The translations under genes were made by a program, and so were the position numbers. From Larkinella terrae (lineage in GTDB: Bacteria; Bacteroidota; Bacteroidia; Cytophagales; Spirosomataceae): a stretch of DNA of 64,000 nt. Location of the stretch: assembly GCF_009668025.1 (NCBI RefSeq), contig NZ_WJXZ01000009.1:186001-250000 (forward strand). The letters are read 5' to 3'. Below the pieces are notes generated by a model that did not search any database, had not been told where the DNA came from, and was given only the letters and a program-made list of their open reading frames with translations. Below are positions 45,588 through 53,879 of the stretch, piece after piece (the stretch's first letter is position 1; each line of letters opens with the position of its first letter).

Positions 45588-47132
45588 ATGACGACTAAAC
45601 CCATCATCCTGGTTGCCAGTGCCAATACGTCTAATCTGACCGATCAGGGCTATCTCAGCGAATTAAAGGACGAAATCAAAAGTCTGAACAATCTATTCGA
45701 TCCGCTGGAGTTGAAAGGCGATCTCATCTACCGGACACCGCTCGAAGGGGCCGACGCCGACGATGTTTTTAAGGCCATTACGGACATTAGCGAGAACCTG
45801 ACCATTTTCCACTACAGCGGCCACGCCAGCCAGACCCATTTTGTATTGACCGACGGCAATTACAATCAGAATCAGTTAATCAAACTGCTGAGTGGTAAAA
45901 AGCCGAAACTGATTTTCCTCAACGGCTGTTCGACGTACGGTTACGTCGAAGCGCTGCTGGATAACGGAGTCGGCGCCGTTATTGCCACCTCCACGGCCGT
46001 GCCCGACGGACAGGCCAGCAAATTCGCCAAAGACTTTTACTACGCCTTTACGAAACCGCTCCGCACCCTCGAACAGGCGTTTGACGAAGCGGTTTCGACC
46101 TTACCCAAACTGGCGGGCCACCAATCGCTGTATTTACGGGGTTCGCTTTCCACCGAATCCCCGGAAACGCCCTGCGCCTGGGGTTTGTATTACCGGAACG
46201 CGGATATTTTAAGCTGGGATTTGCTCAACAAACGCCCGAAAGCTCCCGCGAAAACAACCCTGATTGACCTGCAGAAAGCCTACATCTGTGGCCGGGATGA
46301 TTACCGCACGGCTTTCGATTCGAGTTTCCGCCTGGATGTGCTGAACCGGACGGTGCAACATTACCTGATGGTTGGGGAGGATTACCAGTCTCCGCTCGGC
46401 CTGGCCCGCAAGCTGGTCTACGAAAAAATCACGAACAACACGAATACCAGTTACACTTATCCCTTTAATCCGACCGAAAACCGGACCGTTGAGCTGAATG
46501 GTTCGTACCAGGAGTCCATCAAAATCAATTTCGAAGTTTACAAAGCCCTCAAAGGGCAGAATAAAAGCGACCGGTACGCCTACGAGGACATCATTTCCAT
46601 TCCGGAAGTGCAGCACAGCCAGTTTACCATCGTCGCCCTCCAGATCAAAGCTGATGATTTGAAGGAGAAGAAAGTCGTCGATTCGATCCGGCAGTTCATG
46701 GTTGATTTTCGCCCGCCGGATGACAACGGCAATCCGACCAAACCGCCTTATCTGCTGTTTTTCTGGAACATCATTTACAAGCCCTCGGAAAGCTGGTTCT
46801 CGTCGTTTATCGCCGGAAATCCGGTGAAGAAAATTCTAAAACCGTTCCGGGAGTTCGGCCTTTTCAATCCGGAAGATCTGGAAAAGAGTCCGCTCATTAT
46901 CCTTAACGAAAACGACGAACCGCTGCTCGTGCCGGATGCGGAAGTTGATATTCAGAAGTGGTTGAAAAACAACCTGACCGGTTTTATTTCGCTGGAACGC
47001 ATGCAGTCGGAAGTGGGCAACGCCAAACAACGCGTTTGTGATACAAAAGGAAAAAAAACCGATGCCTCCAAGCTGGAAATCCTGTTCCGGGATCTGATTG
47101 ACGAGATAAACACAAAATCCCAACCTTATTGA
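45588..47132 (+). CDS. CHAT-domain caspase-like protease, putative effector
   Basis: A 514-residue protein with an N-terminal CHAT (caspase HetF-associated with TPRs) peptidase domain, about residues 1-190. The catalytic pair is visible: H79 in IFHYSGHAS and C114 in LIFLNGCSTYGYV. Around them lie typical neighbours (GVGAVIATSTAVPDGQASKF and FYYAFTKPLRTLEQAFDEAV). Residues 225-514 form a second region beginning with LNRTVQHYLMVGEDYQSPLG, which resembles a P-loop NTPase start without GKT. It ends 3 bp before a MoxR ATPase gene, and a vWA-like membrane protein gene follows, so the three form one operon. CHAT proteases act as effectors in defence and cell-death systems; the target here is unknown. 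Confidence 0.82.
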   Translation: MTTKPIILVASANTSNLTDQGYLSELKDEIKSLNNLFDPLELKGDLIYRTPLEGADADDVFKAITDISENLTIFHYSGHASQTHFVLTDGNYNQNQLIKLLSGKKPKLIFLNGCSTYGYVEALLDNGVGAVIATSTAVPDGQASKFAKDFYYAFTKPLRTLEQAFDEAVSTLPKLAGHQSLYLRGSLSTESPETPCAWGLYYRNADILSWDLLNKRPKAPAKTTLIDLQKAYICGRDDYRTAFDSSFRLDVLNRTVQHYLMVGEDYQSPLGLARKLVYEKITNNTNTSYTYPFNPTENRTVELNGSYQESIKINFEVYKALKGQNKSDRYAYEDIISIPEVQHSQFTIVALQIKADDLKEKKVVDSIRQFMVDFRPPDDNGNPTKPPYLLFFWNIIYKPSESWFSSFIAGNPVKKILKPFREFGLFNPEDLEKSPLIILNENDEPLLVPDAEVDIQKWLKNNLTGFISLERMQSEVGNAKQRVCDTKGKKTDASKLEILFRDLIDEINTKSQPY

Positions 47133-47135
47133 CGT

Positions 47136-48197
47136 ATGTCTATTGTCGAAAAATTCGAGTTTGACGAGAAAACGGAGTTGAACGCGCCCCGGATGGAGAA
47201 AAATCCGTCGGATTACATCCTCGACTCAGCGCTTTACAACGCCGTCCGGGTGGCGATTCTGCTTAAACAACCGTTGCTGCTGACCGGCGAACCCGGTACC
47301 GGAAAAACCCGCCTGGCGGAAAAACTGGCAGCCGATCTCCACGCCGAATACCCGACCGAATATTTGAGTAAACCACTGGTGTTTAACACCAAAACCGTCT
47401 CGACTTCCACCGATTTATTTTACCTCTACGACGCATTGGGTCATTTTCATTCCACTCATTTCGACGCCGTAAAACCGGCCGAAAACCCCGCCGACGTTCC
47501 GGCGGGCAAGGTGGTTTCGCTTCCGGAAAAACCGCCCGTTCCCGAGGTTGCCCGGCACATCCGGCTTCAGGCGCTCGGTCAGGCAATTGTGCTGAGTAAC
47601 CAGAGTCTGCTCGAAAAATGTCCGTACCTTCCCATGAAGGACATTGATACGTCGGTCGCCCGGAGTTCGGTGGTGCTGATCGATGAAGTCGACAAGGCTC
47701 CGCGTGATTTTGCGAATGATTTGCTCAATGAACTCGACCGGTTTCGGTTTCAGGTGCGCGAGGACGGCAACGAGGAATACGCCATCGGCACAAAAAACAT
47801 TTTCGTCATCCTGACCAGCAATTCGGAGAAAAGCCTGCCCGATGCCTTCCTGCGCCGGTGTGTTTTCTACCACATTGAGTTTCCAAAGGCCGAGCAATTG
47901 CAGGAAATTGTTCTGAATCAGATTTTTAACAAAATGCCCGAGCTTCAGAACGATGAGACGAAGAAACGGGCCGTCAAACAGACTATCACTGACTACGTTA
48001 ATTTTTTCGTGAGTGTTACCAGCCTGAGCCTGAAGAAGAAACCCGCCACGGCGGAGTTGATCAGTTGGATTTATTACCTGCGCGAAGACATTTTGAACGG
48101 GGATGCTCCGATGGCTTTGGAACCGCAAAAACGCCTGGCCAGCTACAGCATTCTGGCCAAACACGCCGAAGATCTGGAACTTTTAAAGACTCTGTAA
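47136..48197 (+). CDS. MoxR-type AAA+ ATPase
   Basis: A 353-residue AAA+ ATPase of the MoxR group, usually partnered with vWA proteins as chaperone-like remodellers. Walker A is GEPGTGKTRL (51-60), Walker B is VVLIDEVDKAP (D183, E184), sensor 1 is LTSNSEKSLP (N229) and the arginine finger region is AFLRRC (240-241). An insert of about 55 residues (roughly 105-160, with ENPADVPAGKVVSLPEKPPV) between Walker A and B is longer than in standard MoxR. The start lies 3 bp after the CHAT gene stop and the vWA gene begins 18 bp after its own stop, a tight operon. Confidence 0.9.
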   Translation: MSIVEKFEFDEKTELNAPRMEKNPSDYILDSALYNAVRVAILLKQPLLLTGEPGTGKTRLAEKLAADLHAEYPTEYLSKPLVFNTKTVSTSTDLFYLYDALGHFHSTHFDAVKPAENPADVPAGKVVSLPEKPPVPEVARHIRLQALGQAIVLSNQSLLEKCPYLPMKDIDTSVARSSVVLIDEVDKAPRDFANDLLNELDRFRFQVREDGNEEYAIGTKNIFVILTSNSEKSLPDAFLRRCVFYHIEFPKAEQLQEIVLNQIFNKMPELQNDETKKRAVKQTITDYVNFFVSVTSLSLKKKPATAELISWIYYLREDILNGDAPMALEPQKRLASYSILAKHAEDLELLKTL

Positions 48198-48215
48198 CGA
48201 CCTTTTCGGGCGGCA

Positions 48216-51200
48216 ATGATTCCTCCATCTCCCCAACGACCGTTGCCACTGGGCGAATTCCTCGAGCAGCTTCGGCTGGACGGTTTTGCCGTGACGCCCG
48301 ACGTCTACGACCGTTGTTTCCGGATTGCCGATGCCTATTTTCCAAACGGTTTGAATAAAGGAGCTGACGCGACGCAACTCCGGGAGTTGCGGGAATTACT
48401 CGGTCCGGTGGTGGCTCGCTCTGAAAATGAACAGGACCAATTCGGAACGATCTTCAACCGGTTTTTCTCCGGTCAAATTTCGGCAGCGGAGATGCCCGAA
48501 GGCAAGCCGATTTCCCCCATCACCCCAAAACTTACCAGCCGGTTGTTCCAATACCTGGGCGCGAGTTTGGCCATTGTCGCCCTCATTGTTGGGTTGTATC
48601 TGGCGAATTCTCAGCATCCTAAAAAGGACGAAGGAGGCAGGCCGGACGATTCAACTACCACTCAGCCTACGGACCAGAACTGCGTTCTCAATGTGTCGGT
48701 GCAATCCATCGCAGGAAATACCGTAACATTTATTAACCGGAGTCCGGGGCTGAAACAAGGGTATCCATATCGGTGGAATTTTGGCGACAGCACAGAGTTG
48801 GTAAACTCGACTGATTCCGTAGTTTCTCATACCTTTTCTCCCTTGAACGAGTCGAGCGTTACAACCATTGGTTTGCGGGAAAAAGGTTGTAACCAAACGG
48901 TTCGGCTGACCAACTTCTCGACCAGTCATCACCGGACTTATCCGTCTTTTCCGCTTATAAAGGCTAAACCGGTGGTGCGGACTGTGTACCTGTTAAACTA
49001 CTGGTATTTGCTGGCATTCGTGCTGCTAGGTTCGGGTGTGGTCGGGTTGATGCTGTACCGGTATTTCTTTTCCGACCAAAAAATCGAGCCCAGCAGTGGT
49101 CCGCCGTATTCCCTGACGTTTCCGGATCAGGAGAAAAACATCAAAGTGACCGACTCGATGGACGTCTGGGCGCGGCAACTGAATCAACGCGATGAAGGGC
49201 AACGGCAGATTATGGACATTTCCCGAACCATTCGGGCTACAGCGCGGATGGGCGGTTATCCCTCCATTTATTACCAGCAAATCAAGGTTCGTCCCCGCTA
49301 CCTGGTGTTGATCGACAGCCGCTCGACCTTTCACCAGCAGGCCCGGCTGTATACCTACCTCAGCAAGGTGCTGGTGGCCGATGAAGTCGAACTCGAAACG
49401 TATTTTTTCAATACCGATCCGCGCACCTGCTGGAATGAAAAATACCCAAAAGGGTTGCCCCTCGGCGATTTGTACCGGTTTCACCGCGACTCCTACCTGG
49501 TTCTGATCACCGACGGCATCCGGCTGATCGATTATTCCAATGGCACCCTCAGCGCCTGGGTGAGCAATTTGCTCGGCAACTGGGAAAACCGCGCCCTCCT
49601 GACGCCGGTTTATCCCGAAAACTGGACGTACATCGAAGCCATTCTGACCCAATTTTTCATCGTTCTTCCGGCCACACCCGACGGTCAGTTACTCCTGCGC
49701 GATTATTTTCAACTCGGCGAATTGCCCACGTTTAAAGAATTAAGGCAGCGGTTTCAGGTCAATCCCGACGCCGTGCCTGATCGTGGTTTCTTCGGAAAGT
49801 CGGCGGAACAACTGAAAGAAGTCGATATCAATTCCTTTCTGGAAAACCCGTTCGATACAGAAAAACTGTCCGAACAGGAGGTCAACCGCCTGAAACAATG
49901 GGCGTATGCAACGGCGGTTTACCCCACTCCTACCTGGGAAATGACGCTTTCGATCGGGAAAGCGATTGAACAATATTACCGAACCGATGCGCTCGTGACG
50001 ACAACGAATCTCTTGAAAATCACCGCGTTGCCGTGGTTACAACAAAGTAAAATACCGGATCAGCTTCGCCAGCAAATGCTCCAGCGTTTCCAGGAATTCC
50101 CGCCGGAACTCAAAAGCCGGATTCAGAACGAGGTGCTGGCATTGCTGGATTCGGTTAAAACAAGGCCGGGAAGTCTGGCCGAAGAAGAACGGCAATTGCA
50201 CACCTACCAGGTCATGCTAACGGACGAAAAGCAGCGGCAGGCCGGTTTGCGCAACCTGGATGCTTACCAAAAAGCCGGTTTGATTCGGGACAAGGTTACC
50301 GATGGCGCGGTGTCGACGCATCGGCGTCAGCGGAGCCTTGCTTACCTGCTCTCGCTGGGCATCGTAGCGGTTTTGCTATACCTGCTGGGGACGCAAACAC
50401 CCGCCGGAAAAGAGGGAACGCCATTGGCCGCGCTGGGCAAGCTGCTCTATTCCCGAAGCGATTCGACGGTTTCGGACAGTGCGCTGTTTTACAACAACCT
50501 GGCCGCATCGCTCCCGCTGGAAAGTCTGAAAAACCCGGACAGCCTGACGCGCATCCGCCGGATTGGTGAATCGCTTGGGTATCAGTTCCAACGCCCGCTG
50601 CCAAACCAACTGCCGACACAATCCGGTTACAGCATTCCGGTCAATCAATCCGAATTGTACAGTTTAAAATTGGTTTTTCTGCGGGCCTCCCTGCGCATCC
50701 GGAATTCTTTCGAAGCTCTCTACAACCTGCACGCGCTGCGGTACGAACGCAGCTCCATCGTCCAGAAAGGCTCGGATGAAGAATCTATTTTGGACTCCAT
50801 TGCCCGGAAAATAGTCGCTCCCACCTCCTGGTATTCCGCACCCGGTTTTTTTCCGAAAGATTCATCGGTTATCGCTTTTCTTAAACTGCTGAACCAAAAT
50901 CAGGCGCCAGATTCCCTGCTCAAACAGCTTGATTTGCTGGACAGTTACGGAGCGCACATGCGCTATGGGAATCAGTATAAGGACGGCATTGTCGGAGTCA
51001 GGACGCAGCAGGCCATCAACCGCACCAAACAGGAACTGGAAACTGCCCAAACCTCGGCCCGCTTTAATCGCGTCGTCCTGTATCTCCCTGAAGCTCCCCG
51101 CACCAAAAGTGTGCTGACGCTCCCGCTTCCCCGCCTAAATCTGTCAGCAAACCAGACCGACTCCCTCGCCCAGCTCGATGCCGCCTGGATTCGATTTGTG

Positions 51201-51983
51201 TTGGAAGGCACGACTTCCACAACCGTAACGTCGGAGCCGCCGGTTCCGGAAACGGCGGCCGGCATTCCGGGGGAGTACGGCGTTTTGGTGGGCGAACTAA
51301 CGCAATACCAGACGATTGGCAATAAACTGTATCTCCTGGTTGAAGCGGGTTCTCAATCGTACCGGGTGTTTATTGGTCAGGAATCTACGCAGTCTGAACC
51401 AAATGCCGCGATCCGGCAGGAGCCCTACAAAAAAAGTAAATCCGGTTTTTCGATGGCGAAACCCAATTCATTCGACTCACCGGTTTTTGCCTTCGCGGAA
51501 GGCCAGATTCTGTCGAAACTGGATTCGTATCAGAAGGTAAGAGGCCGAAAACCAGGCTTTTATTCGCTGACGAAAACCCCGGATGCCGGGGCGCTGGACT
51601 ACCTCCAGGCCGGTGGATTGTACCAGCAATTTAAGGTCGATCGGAACCGGAACATCGACGATGTCAGTACTTATATTACCAACGGAGGTTATTTACCAAT
51701 CCGGATTTACGTCTGGGGAGCGCGCTGGAAACCCCAAACGACGGATCCGTATTTCAAATTGGGTCGTGACTTTTACGAAATAAATTACGTCCACCAGAAT
51801 CAGGGTTCGCCGGAAACATCTTCAAACCGGAATGCGCCCTGGCAGGACGGCGGGGTGATTGTTGAAGCGAGCCCGAAAAATCCGCAAACGTTAAAAGCCG
51901 TTGCCCTGCGGTTTTCGTCGCAATCGACCAGTGTTGATAAAAAAGGCAATCCGACCAGCGGCAGCACGGGCGCTGCGTTTTAA
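48216..51983 (+). CDS. Three-TM protein with PKD, vWA-like and PG-binding-like regions
   Basis: A 1255-residue membrane protein, third gene of the CHAT-MoxR operon. Residues 1-100 are cytosolic helices (LGEFLEQLRLDGFAVTPDVY) like the N terminus of MoxR-linked vWA proteins. TM1 (113-130) leads to a periplasmic PKD-like domain (156-225; PYRWNFGDSTELVNS, VSHTFS) flanked by Cys156 and Cys225, a possible disulfide. TM2 (262-284) returns to a cytosolic vWA-like domain (360-485; YLVLIDSRSTF, YLVLITDGIRLID). Its MIDAS is degenerate: D367-S-R-S-T rather than DxSxS, though D433 is kept. TM3 (707-725) leads to a periplasmic C-terminal half that includes DGIVGVRTQQAI (923-934), like peptidoglycan-binding domain 1. 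The topology is self-consistent. Overall function is unknown. Confidence 0.75.
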   Translation: MIPPSPQRPLPLGEFLEQLRLDGFAVTPDVYDRCFRIADAYFPNGLNKGADATQLRELRELLGPVVARSENEQDQFGTIFNRFFSGQISAAEMPEGKPISPITPKLTSRLFQYLGASLAIVALIVGLYLANSQHPKKDEGGRPDDSTTTQPTDQNCVLNVSVQSIAGNTVTFINRSPGLKQGYPYRWNFGDSTELVNSTDSVVSHTFSPLNESSVTTIGLREKGCNQTVRLTNFSTSHHRTYPSFPLIKAKPVVRTVYLLNYWYLLAFVLLGSGVVGLMLYRYFFSDQKIEPSSGPPYSLTFPDQEKNIKVTDSMDVWARQLNQRDEGQRQIMDISRTIRATARMGGYPSIYYQQIKVRPRYLVLIDSRSTFHQQARLYTYLSKVLVADEVELETYFFNTDPRTCWNEKYPKGLPLGDLYRFHRDSYLVLITDGIRLIDYSNGTLSAWVSNLLGNWENRALLTPVYPENWTYIEAILTQFFIVLPATPDGQLLLRDYFQLGELPTFKELRQRFQVNPDAVPDRGFFGKSAEQLKEVDINSFLENPFDTEKLSEQEVNRLKQWAYATAVYPTPTWEMTLSIGKAIEQYYRTDALVTTTNLLKITALPWLQQSKIPDQLRQQMLQRFQEFPPELKSRIQNEVLALLDSVKTRPGSLAEEERQLHTYQVMLTDEKQRQAGLRNLDAYQKAGLIRDKVTDGAVSTHRRQRSLAYLLSLGIVAVLLYLLGTQTPAGKEGTPLAALGKLLYSRSDSTVSDSALFYNNLAASLPLESLKNPDSLTRIRRIGESLGYQFQRPLPNQLPTQSGYSIPVNQSELYSLKLVFLRASLRIRNSFEALYNLHALRYERSSIVQKGSDEESILDSIARKIVAPTSWYSAPGFFPKDSSVIAFLKLLNQNQAPDSLLKQLDLLDSYGAHMRYGNQYKDGIVGVRTQQAINRTKQELETAQTSARFNRVVLYLPEAPRTKSVLTLPLPRLNLSANQTDSLAQLDAAWIRFVLEGTTSTTVTSEPPVPETAAGIPGEYGVLVGELTQYQTIGNKLYLLVEAGSQSYRVFIGQESTQSEPNAAIRQEPYKKSKSGFSMAKPNSFDSPVFAFAEGQILSKLDSYQKVRGRKPGFYSLTKTPDAGALDYLQAGGLYQQFKVDRNRNIDDVSTYITNGGYLPIRIYVWGARWKPQTTDPYFKLGRDFYEINYVHQNQGSPETSSNRNAPWQDGGVIVEASPKNPQTLKAVALRFSSQSTSVDKKGNPTSGSTGAAF

Positions 51984-52155
51984 CGCTGATTTTCGCAAAA
52001 CGGCTTCGACCGTGTCAGCCGCGTTTCTAAGCAAAATCCGTTTCGACGAATACGAACGGGCGAGCTGGTTTGCAAACAAATCGGAAATCGCCAAGCCGCA
52101 TTTTGAAAAGCGGGGAATAAAAGCCGGTAAAACCACTTTTAATCGAGCAGATTCA

Positions 52156-52572
52156 TCATTTATCCTCCTGTAATTTGCTGAAGATTCGGCGCATGGTTGA
52201 CGGATCGACCGCATCCATATCCACTAATTTCAGTGACTTAACCATTTTAAGCGTCGAGGTTTTATACTTCTGGAAATGGGGCGTTTTTAAATGCTGCTCG
52301 TAATCCGCCCGGCTGGCGTACATTTCCAAAATTCGGATCTGAGTCGGATTTTCCTTTTGGTACATCGGAAAAATGGCAATCACTCCTTTTTCCAGTTTTA
52401 CCGATGCGGCCGATTCTTCGGTCAGGATGGCTTTGTAGTCTTTCAGGTAAACCGGATCAATTTCAATTTCTGAAAGCCGCACCATCATTCCCGGTTGCTG
52501 GGCAGAAGCCGGGTGGTAACCAGCCCAAAAAACAAAAGCGATTAAACACAAAAGGATTGGATGTTGAGCCAT
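52156..52572 (-). CDS. Exported antibiotic-biosynthesis-monooxygenase-fold protein
   Basis: A 138-residue protein with a signal peptide (MAQHPILLCLIAFVFWAGYH, cleavage near ASAQ) and a small ferredoxin-like ABM domain (MVRLSEIEIDPVYLKDYKAI, then FPMYQKENPTQIRILEMYAS and HLKTPHFQKYKTST). Relatives are heme-independent monooxygenases or YgiN-type quinol enzymes, but many members have no known activity. The start is ATG 52572; an ATG at 52602 would precede the signal peptide by ten polar residues. It stands alone and converges on the vWA gene with a 172-bp gap. Confidence 0.78.
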   Translation of the reverse strand: MAQHPILLCLIAFVFWAGYHPASAQQPGMMVRLSEIEIDPVYLKDYKAILTEESAASVKLEKGVIAIFPMYQKENPTQIRILEMYASRADYEQHLKTPHFQKYKTSTLKMVKSLKLVDMDAVDPSTMRRIFSKLQEDK

Positions 52573-52814
52573 TCTTTTCCATTCAGTATTTTGCCCGTTC
52601 ATATCTTTTCAAATAAGTTTGTGTCTGCGATTAAATGCGATGAATAGCCTTACTGGTTTTTGTTCAGTTAGTATAAGCAAAATCCGCTGAATAACATACC
52701 GGCGGTTGCAAATTGAGTTGATAAAATCATCCTTTTTTCAGATATTCGCTTACCGGTTTTTACATAATTTATCGCCCGTTGGAGAGCGTAAAAACCGTCA
52801 ACTCTTGTCAACTA

Positions 52815-53879
52815 ATGCGGTTTCGCCGGATCTTTCAACATCCTTTGCTCCAATTCTCCAAGCGACGCATCTGGATTTTTATGGCACTGGTTTCCTGGTC
52901 GGTCCCCCTGGGGTTGTACAACTGGTTTGGCGACCGTTTTTTTTCCGACTGGCGCATTTGGTTACCGACCAGCCTCTTTGCTTACCTGGTTTGCCTGCTG
53001 CTGCTGATTATTCAGGAAAATCTGATTTTTCGGATCATGAAGCGGTTTCCCGAAATCCGGCAAACCCTGATACGCATCGGTTTGGAATTTCTGGTCTTCC
53101 TGTCGATTATCGGCGCATCCACGCTGGTTCCTTTCTACACCTTTCAATTCATTCCGTTTCTGGACTTTCATCCGGCGAGTATGGCCGCCAACAATTTGTG
53201 GCTAGGCACCTGCACAATCATTCTTTTTATCGGGTTATATGAAGGACTTTACTCGCTGGAGAGGTGGAAAGAAAACAGCGTTCAGGCCGAAATTTACAAA
53301 CGCGAAGTTCTTCTGAATCAGCTGGATGTATTGAAGAACCAGATCAATCCGCACTTTCTTTTTAACAGCCTGAATGCACTTTCGTCGCTTATCAGCGAAG
53401 AGCCTCAACAGGCCGAAAAGTACGTGGACGAGATGGCGCGGGTGTACCGGTATTTATTGCAGACCAACGAAAACAACCTGACGACTCTGGAAAATGAAGT
53501 TGATTTTATCAAATCGTATTACCACCTCCTGAAGATGCGGTATCAGGCCGGAGTTTCGCTCGACATCGCCGTTTCGGCGCATTACCACGACCGGCAATTA
53601 CCACCCCTGACGCTGCAATTACTGGTGGAAAATGCCGTCAAGCACAACCGGGTGCAGGCGAATAAACCACTCCATATTCAGATCGCCCTGACGCCCGACG
53701 GCTGGCTGCAGGTGCGTAACAACCTGCAAGCCAAAAACGTACGGGTGTTGTCAAACAAGGTCGGACTCACGAATATTAACGCTAAATACCGCTTGCTGGG
53801 CGAACCGGAACCCATCATTTCCGACCAGGGCGGTTTTTTCACCGTAACCCTGCCGTTGCTGGCTCCCGCCCGCGTTTAA
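52815..53879 (+). CDS. LytS/YehU-type sensor histidine kinase
   Basis: A 354-residue kinase with four membrane helices (about 20-155) and a His_kinase domain with H180 in KNQINPHFLFNSLNALSSL, the hallmark of the LytS/AlgZ group. A C-terminal ATPase region follows (LQLLVENAVKHN, then VGLTNINAKYRLLGEPEPII). The usual partner, a LytTR response regulator, is normally encoded directly downstream; here the next gene is a convergent MFS transporter overlapping by 4 bp. The kinase is therefore an orphan in this window. I start at ATG 52815; an in-frame TTG at 52779 is less likely. Confidence 0.87.
   Translation: MRFRRIFQHPLLQFSKRRIWIFMALVSWSVPLGLYNWFGDRFFSDWRIWLPTSLFAYLVCLLLLIIQENLIFRIMKRFPEIRQTLIRIGLEFLVFLSIIGASTLVPFYTFQFIPFLDFHPASMAANNLWLGTCTIILFIGLYEGLYSLERWKENSVQAEIYKREVLLNQLDVLKNQINPHFLFNSLNALSSLISEEPQQAEKYVDEMARVYRYLLQTNENNLTTLENEVDFIKSYYHLLKMRYQAGVSLDIAVSAHYHDRQLPPLTLQLLVENAVKHNRVQANKPLHIQIALTPDGWLQVRNNLQAKNVRVLSNKVGLTNINAKYRLLGEPEPIISDQGGFFTVTLPLLAPARV

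Noticed and set aside
51901-52173. 90-codon plus-strand frame extending past the vWA gene end
   Set aside because: Two fifths of it overlap the vWA gene in another frame. The rest (KIRFDEYERASWFANKSEIA) is somewhat protein-like, but there is no start or family; left as possible remnant.
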